DNA from: Sandaracinaceae bacterium | GTDB lineage: Bacteria; Myxococcota_A; Polyangia; Polyangiales; JADJQN01 | DNA: 64,000 nt | NCBI GenBank assembly: GCA_016712745.1 | Contig: JADJQN010000001.1 | Location: forward strand, 558,001 to 622,000 | Reading direction: 5' to 3' | Shown here: positions 31,747-40,009 of the stretch, one piece after another | Numbering within the stretch: position 1 is the first letter of the stretch | How the letters are laid out: each line of letters starts with the position of its first letter | The notes under the pieces: model-generated | What the model was told of the DNA's origin: nothing | The model's input: only the letters and a program-made list of their open reading frames with translations | The model's database searches: none | Position numbers and translations under genes: made by a program

Positions 31747-32736
31747 TCAGCCCAGCGCCAGAGTCTGGAACTGAGTCATTGCGTCGTGAAACGCCTCTGG
31801 GTTCTCGAAGTGCGGGAAACGGTGTGCGCCGTCAATGCGCGCGATGCTTACGTGTGCATTATCGGTGCAGGCCGCGTGCAGCGTTTCATCCATTACGTCG
31901 CGCGCGCCGCACACCAATAGAGTGCGCACCGGGACACGAGCAAAGATGGATGCCAGCGTTTCCGCGCAACGAAGTCGTCCGCCTATCAGGCACGCAGGCG
32001 CAAAGCGCGCATGCCGGGCCCGCGAGGTGATGCGGGCGTACGCAAGAAGGCCCTCGTCGACTACGCTTCCGAACAAACTCGCATAGAACGCTCGCATGAG
32101 CATTCTCGAAGTGAGAAGGCGAAACGCGAGCGGGCCAAGGCCCGAAGACAGCAACAGGCGCTCACACAAATGCGCTGCCGGTTGCATCAATCGCGTTCGC
32201 AAAGGCATCGGCATGCGCGCGACCGTGGGAGCGACCAGCGTGAGAGAATTCGTCAGGTACGGCGCTGCTGAAGCGACGCGAGCGACCATTTCGCCGGTGT
32301 TGCCAAGCGCGACGACGTCGACTGGCATTCCTCGTTGCGTAACGATTTCCGAAAGCACGCTGAAGAGAGCTTCCATCATCATTGCAGCGTCGTAGATGCG
32401 TTCTGACCTATCGGAGCTTCCAAAGCCTGGTAACTCGACGGCGTACACGGGCCGCTTTCCGCGCTCCGACATGAAGAGCGGCATGACTTCGTACGCCGAC
32501 GCGGCCAAGTGCATCGAATGCAAAAGAACGAGCGGCCGCCCTTCGCCGCTCTCGTCAACATAGCAGCCTACGAGGCCCGCGCTTGACGCGTACATCACGC
32601 GCCGGTCGGCGAGAATCGCCGGAGGGATTTCGGGGATCCACGAAGGCCGGTCTGCGGCTTCGTCATGCTCACAGGTGTCGTAAACGCCCGGGGTCAAGAC
32701 GCTAGTACGTGAGAGGCCTTCGAATGCGAGCTCCAT
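31747..32736 (-). CDS. Alpha/beta hydrolase with Thr at the nucleophile position
   Basis: 329 residues. Alpha/beta-hydrolase core: oxyanion region VLLHSMHLAASAY, ELPGFGSSDRS, acid in LLVCGARDVMDE and His in DGAHRFPHFENPEAF. The nucleophile elbow, normally G-x-S-x-G, reads ALGNTGEMVA, putting Thr in place of Ser. This could be a slow enzyme or a non-catalytic binder. GAGGAATCC precedes the ATG. It is a paralogue of the gene 27 bases upstream and the pair is likely co-transcribed. Substrate unknown. Confidence 0.85.
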   Translation of the reverse strand: MELAFEGLSRTSVLTPGVYDTCEHDEAADRPSWIPEIPPAILADRRVMYASSAGLVGCYVDESGEGRPLVLLHSMHLAASAYEVMPLFMSERGKRPVYAVELPGFGSSDRSERIYDAAMMMEALFSVLSEIVTQRGMPVDVVALGNTGEMVARVASAAPYLTNSLTLVAPTVARMPMPLRTRLMQPAAHLCERLLLSSGLGPLAFRLLTSRMLMRAFYASLFGSVVDEGLLAYARITSRARHARFAPACLIGGRLRCAETLASIFARVPVRTLLVCGARDVMDETLHAACTDNAHVSIARIDGAHRFPHFENPEAFHDAMTQFQTLALG

Positions 32737-32763
32737 GGATTCCTCGTCCGCGTGAGAGGTGTC

Positions 32764-33732
32764 TTAGTGATGAAAGTTCGCTTGATGGGTCGGTAAGCCA
32801 CGGTCATCGTAGAAGGCCTCAATAAGTTTCAGAACCTCCGACGTCATTTCGTAGTGGGGCATTCCTTTTGTGTGCGCGATGCGACGCGCGCGCACTTCGG
32901 CGTTGCGGGCTACGAGTTGCGGAAGGCGGTCGAAGCTTGTCGTAGGGTCCTCGTAGAAAAGCACGAGCGTCGGCACGCGGATGTGGCCGTAGAGCGTCGA
33001 GCATGCGTCTTTTGTATGAAGCCTGCGCCCGAGCACCGAGGCGTTAGCGAACCTTGCGGTTGGCGAATGGCTGGCTGCGACCGTGTCTTCCACAAGCGCT
33101 TCGTCGACGGGACCACTAAAATGCTTGTGCAAGCGCCAGCGCGTGTTTATCCGCGAAGTGAGCGCGGTGTACGCAAGGCCGCCAAGCAAGGGCGCGCGCA
33201 GCACTCCTTCGCCAGCGCGGGCGACCACGTCCGCCCAGGGGCTCTCCTCCCGCGCCGATAGCCCGGTCGGGGAAATGAGTGTCAGCGATCGAATCGGATT
33301 TCGCTCCTCGAGCGCGACTTGCGCGACGAACTCCGAACTCAAGCCGACGGCGATTACATCCACGTTGGTTGCATGGTTTGATGCGAGGCGTGTCATGAAG
33401 GTGCGGATTGCATCGCGCACTTGCTGAAGGTCCAGGTGCCGCAGGATGCGCGTTGAAGTGCCAAACCCGGGGACATCGAGCGCGTACGCCGTCCGCGCTT
33501 TTCGCAACATCTCGAAAAGGGGAACTACCTCACGAGTCGAAGCTCCGATACCGGCCGAGTGAACCAGCACGACCGGCACACCGCCAGCCTCCGTGTCGCT
33601 GTAGTAGCCGAGTGTGCCAACGCTCGGTAGCTCGAGCGTCGAGTGAAGTGTCCGAATCGACGGCACGATCGATATGCGTTCGCCACCCGACGACGGCGAC
33701 GCCCCCCCCTGCGACACGAAGTCCGCCCTCAT
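32764..33732 (-). CDS. Alpha/beta hydrolase
   Basis: 322 residues. Start at ATG 33732 with a good GGGAGG site; the open frame continues upstream but without one. Same architecture as its neighbour: VLVHSAGIGASTREVVPLF, DVPGFGTSTR, nucleophile elbow IAVGLSSEFVA (Ser kept), acid near FYEDPTTSFD and His in TKGMPHYE. The pair share the LTSRxxxRxxxxxxFxxxVDE cap pattern. The elbow has Glu after the Ser-Ser instead of Gly, atypical. Probably a small-molecule esterase or lactonase; substrate unknown. Confidence 0.86.
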   Translation of the reverse strand: MRADFVSQGGASPSSGGERISIVPSIRTLHSTLELPSVGTLGYYSDTEAGGVPVVLVHSAGIGASTREVVPLFEMLRKARTAYALDVPGFGTSTRILRHLDLQQVRDAIRTFMTRLASNHATNVDVIAVGLSSEFVAQVALEERNPIRSLTLISPTGLSAREESPWADVVARAGEGVLRAPLLGGLAYTALTSRINTRWRLHKHFSGPVDEALVEDTVAASHSPTARFANASVLGRRLHTKDACSTLYGHIRVPTLVLFYEDPTTSFDRLPQLVARNAEVRARRIAHTKGMPHYEMTSEVLKLIEAFYDDRGLPTHQANFHH

Positions 33733-33904
33733 AACTTGCCTCCCGAATTTGGGATTCGCTGGCAAAGTGCCGCGGCCCCCATGGACCAGTTTGCAAGGGT
33801 GGTGCCACGCCCAACGGCGCAACCAGTGCGGTACGGACAGTGCAGTGCGTCAGCACGGACAAACGGACTCAACGCGCGACCCGGACTGCGCGCAGGCAGG
33901 TACC
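33733..33904. promoter_or_regulatory. Divergent intergenic region
   Basis: 172 bases between the minus-strand hydrolase pair and the plus-strand Dps-like gene, so it must contain promoters in both directions. No strong consensus seen by eye. Confidence 0.45.
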
Positions 33905-34444
33905 ATGGCGAACCAAGTTTCATTCACCAGGCATCATGAACTGTCTGTGGGCACGAAATCGAAACTCGTCGATGGGCTGAACACTGCGCTTGCCCACACG
34001 CTCGAGACGCAAACTGAAATTGAAATCGCATATCGGCACGCTCGCGAAGGTAAGCTCGTGCCTTACGCCCCGCTCTTCGAATACCTCCAGGAACGGCTGG
34101 GAAGATGGGCGGAACGATTGGCCGATAGAGCCTCCGCGCTTGGCAGCTACTCGGCAGAGCCGATGCGCATCGATGCCTCCGGCCGCTTTGCCGAGGTGGA
34201 GGCCGACCCAGCTCAGTCACCTTACGAGCGTGTTGCACACATCATCGATCGCTATGCGGGATACTGTCGCGTGCTGCGCAAGCTCACCGAGCAGGCGATG
34301 GCGAGCCGTGACCCGCGCACGGAGTGGCTCTACGCGGAGATCGTCCGCTGCGCGGAGCTTGATATGTGGACTTTGCAAGATCACCTGAGATTCCAGGTGG
34401 TTTGCGCGTCGCGTCTCGCAGCGAACGATAAGTCCGCGAAATAA
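33905..34444 (+). CDS. Dps/ferritin-like helical protein
   Basis: 179 residues, all-helical. The segment RWAERLADRASALGSYSAEP resembles the Dps helix ending in AERIxALGGxP, and the spacing of LNTALAHTLETQTEIEIAYRHAR before it fits Dps helix A. The Dps ferroxidase His/Asp/Glu set is only partly recognisable, so iron oxidation is uncertain. ATG at 33905 follows a TACC. Related alternatives: another four-helix-bundle family. Confidence in the gene is high, in the fold moderate. Confidence 0.65.
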   Translation: MANQVSFTRHHELSVGTKSKLVDGLNTALAHTLETQTEIEIAYRHAREGKLVPYAPLFEYLQERLGRWAERLADRASALGSYSAEPMRIDASGRFAEVEADPAQSPYERVAHIIDRYAGYCRVLRKLTEQAMASRDPRTEWLYAEIVRCAELDMWTLQDHLRFQVVCASRLAANDKSAK

Positions 34445-34621
34445 AATTACCAGGTGCACGTTCGGATTCAGCGGAGTTTTAGGCGCCACTTCCCCTCACT
34501 TGAGGCGAACCGCCACGCGCCTACGTGGCACGCAATCAAAGCGCAGTCGCTATGCGGACGGCATATCCGGGAGTCTTGTAAAAAGCTGGAACTAAATGCG
34601 CAGACGAGTAGAGTCACGCGC

Positions 34622-35707
34622 ATGTGCGAGCTTCTAGGAATGGATTGCAATGTCCCGACGGACATCGTGTTTTCGTTCCGCGGCTTCGCCAAGCGGGGCG
34701 GGGAGACGGGTCCACATAGCGACGGCTGGGGCGTGTGTCTGTACGACGGTCCTGGCGTCCGCTCGTTTCGCGAGCCGCACCCTGCCGCCCAAAGTCCGCT
34801 GGCCCGATATCTGCGCGAGAACTCAATAAAGACCAAGATTGGCATCGCGCACATTCGTCGTAAGACGAAGGGCAAGGTGCATCTCTCCAACACGCATCCG
34901 TTCACGCGCGAGCTCTGGGGTCGCGCATGGACCTTCGCGCACAATGGCAAGGTGCACGCGGTTACGCATCGACCGCTCAATCGCTTTCACGCGCTTGGCA
35001 CCACGGATAGCGAGCACGCGTTTTGCTGGATGCTCGACGCGATTGTCGAGAAGTTCGGTAGCTACCCAGCGGACCCCAAAAAGCTTTGGGACTTCGTGGC
35101 CTTGCTTGGCGCAGATATCGGACGCTACGGTAACTTCAACTTTCTCTTGTCCGATTCGCGCTTTCTGTACGCGCGATGCCACACGAATCTTCACCATCTG
35201 GTCAGGCAGCATCCGTTCGCGCGCGCCACGCTCGCCGACGACGACGTCACGATCAACTTCGCAGACCACACGACGCCCAAGGATCGAGTCGCGGTCATCG
35301 CTACCTACCCGCTCACGCGCGATGAGACATGGGTGAAGGGCGAATCAGGCACCCTTTGGGTTTTCTCGGCCGGGCGCCTTCGCGCCACGTTGCCGAGCTC
35401 ACACGAGTTGTACAAGGAGCAAAAAGAATCTATGGCGACCATCGACATCAAGCGCACGCACACACTCGGCAAAGACAAAGCGCGCGAAGTCGCGCAAGCG
35501 GTCGCCGACCGTCTCAAAGAAAAACTCGACATCAAGTACAACTGGGCTGGCGACACGCTAAAGTTTGAGCGCACCGGCGCGAGCGGCAGCATCGACTGCA
35601 GCGCTACCGACATGCGCGTCCAGGTGGATTTGAGCTTTATGCTTCGGCCGATGAAAGGCAAAGTCGAAGATAAGGTAAAGCAGTACTTGGACGAGTACCT
35701 GAAGTAG
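34622..35707 (+). CDS. Class II glutamine amidotransferase fused to PHA-granule (PHA_gran_rgn) domain
   Basis: 361 residues. Residues 1-270: YafJ-type class II amidotransferase with N-terminal nucleophile Cys2 (MCELLGMDC), SDGWGVCLYDG, GIAHIRRKTKGKVHLSN and AHNGKV. Residues 271-361: a polyhydroxyalkanoic-acid granule-region domain beginning MATIDIKRTHTLGKDKAREVAQ, ending QYLDEYLK. The junction is in frame with no stop, but AAGGAG sits 12 bases before the internal ATG at 35432, so a second start or a mutated stop is possible. Fusion of these two families is unusual. PHA metabolism is inferred from the second domain only. Confidence 0.85.
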   Translation: MCELLGMDCNVPTDIVFSFRGFAKRGGETGPHSDGWGVCLYDGPGVRSFREPHPAAQSPLARYLRENSIKTKIGIAHIRRKTKGKVHLSNTHPFTRELWGRAWTFAHNGKVHAVTHRPLNRFHALGTTDSEHAFCWMLDAIVEKFGSYPADPKKLWDFVALLGADIGRYGNFNFLLSDSRFLYARCHTNLHHLVRQHPFARATLADDDVTINFADHTTPKDRVAVIATYPLTRDETWVKGESGTLWVFSAGRLRATLPSSHELYKEQKESMATIDIKRTHTLGKDKAREVAQAVADRLKEKLDIKYNWAGDTLKFERTGASGSIDCSATDMRVQVDLSFMLRPMKGKVEDKVKQYLDEYLK

Positions 35708-35757
35708 TGCCGTCGTTCGAGTCCTTGATGCAGCTGTCGCAGGAGCTCGGCTAAGTC

Positions 35758-37035
35758 TTGCCCGTCCGGCCTAGCGAATTCATCCGGCTCGCGTCGCGCC
35801 CGCGTCTGGTTCTTGTCATGTGCGGGCTGCCGGCGCGTGGCAAGACGCATATCGCGCTTCGAATCTCACGCTATCTGTCTTGGCTCGGCTATCGCACCCG
35901 CCATTTCAATGTGGGAACGTATCGGCGCACCCGCCTCGGCAGCCAAAAGCGTCACGAATTCTTCGATCCGCGAAATCCTGAAGCCCGGGAAGCACGGCGT
36001 GACGTGGCGATGGCGGCGCTCTCAGACCTTTGTGACTGGTTTCGTGAAGGTGGCGAGGTTGGCATTTACGACGCGACGAATTCTGTGCGTAGTCGACGCG
36101 ACGCCGTGCGCGCGCGCTGCGAGAACGAAGGCCTTGCGGTCGTATTCATCGAGTCCATATGCGAAGACGAGGCGCTGGTCGCTGCGAACATCCGGCAGAC
36201 GAAGCTGCACATGCCCGACTACGCCGGAATGGATCCGGACGCCGCAGTTGCAGACTTCCGCGCTCGCATCGCGCACTACGCGAGCGTGTACGAACCTGTC
36301 GCGAAGGACGAAGGCGCATACATCAAACTAATCGATGCCGGGCGGGAACTGCTCGCACATCAAATTCAAGGATATGTCCCTTCCCGGCTCGTCTCCTTTC
36401 TCATGAACCTTCATCTCGTGCCTCGGTCGATCTACATGACGCGACACGGACAGAGTGAGTTCAACAAGCAACGCAAGATCGGAGGAGACTCGCCGCTCTC
36501 ACCTCAGGGCGAAGAATTTTCCGCACGCCTGCGCGACTACATGATCGCGGAGGTCCCTTCGAACGAGCTCATGGTTTGGACGAGCACTCTGCAGCGCACG
36601 ATTCACACGGCGGCTCGCATCGAGCGGCCGACTACGGAGTGGCGCGAGCTTGACGAAATAGACGCCGGTGAATGCGACGGAATGACATACGAAGAAATTC
36701 AAACGCGCATGCCGCGCGAATTCACCGCGCGAACCGAGGACAAGTTCGGATATCGCTATCCGCGCGGCGAATCGTACCGGGACATTTTGCGCCGCCTAGA
36801 CCGCGTCATTGTCGAAGTGGAGCGCGAGCGCTCGCCTGTCTTGATTGTCGGCCATCAAGCGGTCCTGCGCGCGCTCTACGCGTACTTCATGGACAAGCCG
36901 ACGCGCGATTGCCCATTTCTCGAGATCCCGCTCCACACTGTCTTCAAGCTTACGCCCACTCCATACGGCTGTGACGAGGAGAGAATCGTCCTTGGCCCGA
37001 TCATCGCCAAAGGCGAATCCGTCACGTTACCTTGA
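35758..37035 (+). CDS. 6-phosphofructo-2-kinase/fructose-2,6-bisphosphatase-like bifunctional enzyme
   Basis: 425 residues, both domains of the eukaryotic PFKFB enzymes in the same order. Kinase: P-loop MCGLPARGKT, FNVGTYRRTRLG, YDATNSVRSRRDAV, FIESICEDEALVAANIRQ. Phosphatase (histidine phosphatase type): MTRHGQSEFNKQRKIGGD (phospho-His), VWTSTLQRTIHTA, DEIDAGECDGMTYEEIQ, VGHQAVLRALYAYF. Catalytic Lys, His, Glu and second His are all kept. The TTG start follows AGGAG and an in-frame stop two codons upstream. In eukaryotes the enzyme sets fructose-2,6-bisphosphate; in bacteria the role is not settled. Confidence 0.94.
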   Translation: MPVRPSEFIRLASRPRLVLVMCGLPARGKTHIALRISRYLSWLGYRTRHFNVGTYRRTRLGSQKRHEFFDPRNPEAREARRDVAMAALSDLCDWFREGGEVGIYDATNSVRSRRDAVRARCENEGLAVVFIESICEDEALVAANIRQTKLHMPDYAGMDPDAAVADFRARIAHYASVYEPVAKDEGAYIKLIDAGRELLAHQIQGYVPSRLVSFLMNLHLVPRSIYMTRHGQSEFNKQRKIGGDSPLSPQGEEFSARLRDYMIAEVPSNELMVWTSTLQRTIHTAARIERPTTEWRELDEIDAGECDGMTYEEIQTRMPREFTARTEDKFGYRYPRGESYRDILRRLDRVIVEVERERSPVLIVGHQAVLRALYAYFMDKPTRDCPFLEIPLHTVFKLTPTPYGCDEERIVLGPIIAKGESVTLP

Positions 37036-37822
37036 CGCGGGTGATCGCCTTTTCGAAGACGGCCGGTGCGTAACGTTTGAGATAGACGCCGAGTCCCTCG
37101 CGTCCGGCGATGATCACTTCGCTCGCGCTGCGTTGGATGGCCAGGACCATACGCTTCGCGCATTCCTCGGCAGACATTCCGCCGTTCTTCAATGAGCGGT
37201 CTACTTTGCCCTGGGCCGTTCCGTCACCAGTCAGTGCATTGATGCTCACGTTCGTCTTGATGAAGCCGGGACAGATGATCGTAACCGTGATGCCCTCATC
37301 GTTGAGCTCAGCCCGCAGCGCGTCGAAGAAGCCGTGAAGAGCGTGTTTGGACGCGGCGTAGCTCGACCGCAGCGGAGTGCCGAACTTTCCCACGAGACTC
37401 GAAACCACGACAATTTGACCGCGTTTTCGGGCAATCATCGACGGAAGCACCGCCTTCGTGAGGGCCACCGTTCCGAAGAAGTTGGTTTCCATCAACGTGC
37501 GATCGACGACGAGCGCGGTGTCCTTTGCGAGAGAGCGCTGACTTACTCCGCCGTTGTTGACGAGCACGTCGATAGGCCCCCACGCCAACGCTTCCCGCGC
37601 GGCGGCGATGAGCGTGTCGGGCTGCGATAGATCCAGTGGCAACACGCGATGGCGTTCCGGATGCGCGCACCGGCTGCGAACATGCTCGAGTGAGTCGCTG
37701 CGTCGCGCCGACAAGATCAAACGCGCGCCTTTTTCACTGAGCTCGTAGGCCAGGGCCTCACCAATCCCTGACGTGGCTCCCGTAATCCAGATTGTTTCGG
37801 CACTAAGCTCGCGGCGCGACAT
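37022..37822 (-). CDS. Short-chain dehydrogenase/reductase
   Basis: 266 residues. Rossmann motif ITGATSGIGEALAYE, NNGGVSQRS, and the catalytic SSLVGKFGTPLRSSYAASKHAL (Ser, Tyr, Lys). C-terminal hydrophobic/basic region follows. Start ATG 37822 has GGGAGG; an upstream in-frame codon at 37849 lacks it. Resembles DHRS7-type SDRs. Substrate unknown. Its 3' end overlaps the PFK-2 gene by 14 bases, convergent, so transcription may interfere. Confidence 0.9.
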   Translation of the reverse strand: MSRRELSAETIWITGATSGIGEALAYELSEKGARLILSARRSDSLEHVRSRCAHPERHRVLPLDLSQPDTLIAAAREALAWGPIDVLVNNGGVSQRSLAKDTALVVDRTLMETNFFGTVALTKAVLPSMIARKRGQIVVVSSLVGKFGTPLRSSYAASKHALHGFFDALRAELNDEGITVTIICPGFIKTNVSINALTGDGTAQGKVDRSLKNGGMSAEECAKRMVLAIQRSASEVIIAGREGLGVYLKRYAPAVFEKAITRVKVT

Positions 37823-37890
37823 CAAGAACCTCCCACTCTCATCGTACACGCTGTTTGCGTCGCGCGCTTCGTGGTCTATGGTCGTTTCGA
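37823..37890. promoter_or_regulatory. Short divergent intergenic region
   Basis: 68 bases separate the SDR and Kef-type genes, which are transcribed outward. Contains the SDR's ribosome-binding site and overlapping promoters. No operator recognised. Confidence 0.45.
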
Positions 37891-39594
37891 ATGGCGCACG
37901 TACCTTACCTCGACGAGCTCGCGATCATCGCCGTGACCGCCGTGATCGTGACCGTACTACTCGGCCGACTAAAGCTGCCCACGGTGGCCGGCCTCTTGTG
38001 TTCAGGCGTGCTCATTGGGCCTGCGGCAATTGGTTTAGTGAAGTCATCGGAAACTATCGAAGCCCTGGCCGAAATCGGTGTCGTGCTTTTGCTCTTCACA
38101 ATCGGCCTCGAATTTCCGGCCCGACGCCTGATTGAAACCTTCCGCCGAGTGGCCATCGGAGGCGCACTGCAAGTCGGCGGTACGATGGGCGTCACCGTCG
38201 CCGTCGCGATGATGACCGGCGAGTCTCCATCGCGTGCGGTGTTTTACGGATTCGTGGTGGCACTATCCAGCACGGCGATCGTTCTGCGAGCTCTTACGGA
38301 TCGGCAGGAGCTCGATGCGCCGCACGGCCGCGTCGTCGTTGGCACACTGATATTTCAAGACCTATGCGTGGTTCCGATGGTGTTGATCGTTCCGCTACTC
38401 GGGGATCACAACCAAGGATCGGCGGTCGTTGGCATTAGCATCGCACTCGGAAAAGCGGTGCTCGTCGTCGCTGGCACGCTGCTGGTTGCCCGTGTGGTGG
38501 TCCCTCACGTACTCAAGTTAGTCGACGCGAGTCGAAGCCGCGAGGTCTTCCTGCTTGCCGTGCTTGGTCTGTGCATAGGCATCGCGTGGCTCACAGCGGT
38601 GAGCGGATTGTCTTTGGCACTTGGCGCATTCCTCGCTGGGGTAATTGTCGCCGACACGGAATACGGACACCGCGCGATGGGCGACATGTTGCCCCTGCGC
38701 GACGTCTTTTTGAGTGTCTTCTTCGTTTCCCTCGGCATGCTCTTCGACGTGCGAGTCGTGGTCGCGCGCCCCGGCGCGGTCTTCTTAATGCTTGCGATGT
38801 TCTTGATCGTGAAGGGCGTCATCGCATCGCTTGCTGCGCTGGCGACCCGCATGCCCGCGCGCGTCGCGTGGCTCACCGGCGTAGGCCTCGCTCAGTTTGG
38901 CGAGTTTGGCTTCGTTCTCGCCCGGCTGGGTGAGAAGAGCGGCGTCGTCACGCCCGAAGACACAGCACCGCTGCTCGCGGCGGGCATCCTCAGTATGATC
39001 ATCACGCCCATCCTGATACGCGTCGCGCCACGCTTCCGCGGTGGTGTGAAGCTACTAACTGCACTTGAGCGCAAAGGCACAACACACGTCGCCGATGCGA
39101 AGAGCGATGGTCCCCTCGACCAGCACATCGTGATCGTCGGGTTCGGCATCGCCGGAAAGTTCGCGGCACGCGCTCTCGGCGCCGCCGGCTTTCGGTACGT
39201 CGTGCTGGAGCTCAACTCCGAAACGGTTCGTGTTGCACGAGAAACTGGCGAACCCATTTACTACGGCGACGCGACGAGCACCGACACTCTGCACCACCTC
39301 AAACTCGAATCCGCCCGTGCCCTGGTCATACTTATGAATGATCCCGAAGCGCTCAAGCGCGTGATCGTCACGGCCAAACGCATGGCAGCGAATGTGCCAA
39401 TCCTAATTCGCACGCGCTACCTAGCGCACAAAGACGAGCTGCTCCGGCTCGGAGCGACCGACGTGGTCGCCGAAGAGGTTGAAGCGGGTGTCGAAGTGAT
39501 CTCCCGTCTCATGCAATGGCTCGACGTGCCGCAGTCTGAAATCGATCAGAAAGTGATCGAGCTGCGTAGCGCAAGCGCCCCCACAGCGTCCTAA
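37891..39594 (+). CDS. Kef-type monovalent cation:proton antiporter with RCK domain
   Basis: 567 residues. Residues 1-390: about 12-13 hydrophobic segments of the CPA2 antiporter family, including GRLKLPTVAGLLCSGVLIGP, LLLFTIGLEFPARRL and ALSSTAIVLRALTDRQE. Residues 405-545: Rossmann RCK/TrkA-N domain (IVIVGFGIAGKFAARALG, YYGDATSTDTLHHL). Inner-membrane, probably K+ or Na+ efflux with proton. There is no additional C-terminal RCK domain. The ATG at 37891 gives a typical start just before the first TM helix. Confidence 0.93.
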   Translation: MAHVPYLDELAIIAVTAVIVTVLLGRLKLPTVAGLLCSGVLIGPAAIGLVKSSETIEALAEIGVVLLLFTIGLEFPARRLIETFRRVAIGGALQVGGTMGVTVAVAMMTGESPSRAVFYGFVVALSSTAIVLRALTDRQELDAPHGRVVVGTLIFQDLCVVPMVLIVPLLGDHNQGSAVVGISIALGKAVLVVAGTLLVARVVVPHVLKLVDASRSREVFLLAVLGLCIGIAWLTAVSGLSLALGAFLAGVIVADTEYGHRAMGDMLPLRDVFLSVFFVSLGMLFDVRVVVARPGAVFLMLAMFLIVKGVIASLAALATRMPARVAWLTGVGLAQFGEFGFVLARLGEKSGVVTPEDTAPLLAAGILSMIITPILIRVAPRFRGGVKLLTALERKGTTHVADAKSDGPLDQHIVIVGFGIAGKFAARALGAAGFRYVVLELNSETVRVARETGEPIYYGDATSTDTLHHLKLESARALVILMNDPEALKRVIVTAKRMAANVPILIRTRYLAHKDELLRLGATDVVAEEVEAGVEVISRLMQWLDVPQSEIDQKVIELRSASAPTAS

Positions 39595-39791
39595 CGCGCT
39601 TTTTTCTTCGCCGTCGAGCTGCTCTTTGCCGGCGTGCCCATCGGATGGCCGCACTTTTTGCACTTTACAGATCGGCCGTGGAGGACCCGCGCCCGCAGCT
39701 GGGCCATGCCGCAACTCTCGCATACGCGTTTCTCGACCGCGCCCTTAAACCCCGTGCCGATGAGCAGAACCATACCGAGTACATGCGTCAC
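39591..39791 (-). CDS. Small zinc-ribbon protein
   Basis: 66 residues with two CxxC knuckles (VCESCGMAQLRARVL and VKCKKCGHPM), 16 residues apart, and a basic Lys/Ser/Ala tail (SSTAKKKAR). N-terminal GMVLLIGTGF is mildly hydrophobic. Likely nucleic-acid- or protein-binding zinc ribbon. AAGGTGA precedes the ATG. It overlaps the antiporter stop by four bases, convergent. Confidence 0.7.
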   Translation of the reverse strand: MTHVLGMVLLIGTGFKGAVEKRVCESCGMAQLRARVLHGRSVKCKKCGHPMGTPAKSSSTAKKKAR

Positions 39792-40009
39792 CTTCGAAGC
39801 GAGCGCAACGGGGCGCGCGTCGGCGCGTCCAACGCGGGCGCCATTTCTTGACCCTCCCAGACCCGGCTGATAGGACCAGTGTCACTTGGACGTCGCTCCT
39901 GCGTCACCTCTGACGCAGGCAGTGTCGAACAAAGTCGAATCCTTTGCAGATTCGAGGTTGGCGCGAAACTCGCACCACCTCCTCGTGTAGAAGGAAGGAG
40001 ACACCGACG
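39792..40009. promoter_or_regulatory. Divergent ddl upstream region with two inverted repeats
   Basis: 218 bases between the zinc-ribbon gene and ddl. Perfect inverted repeat CTGCGTCA-cctc-TGACGCAG at 39899-39918 and a second, TCGAATC-ctttgca-GATTCGA at 39935-39955. Followed by AAGGAAGGAG, the ddl ribosome-binding site. The repeats could be operators or leader hairpins of ddl. Confidence 0.55.
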
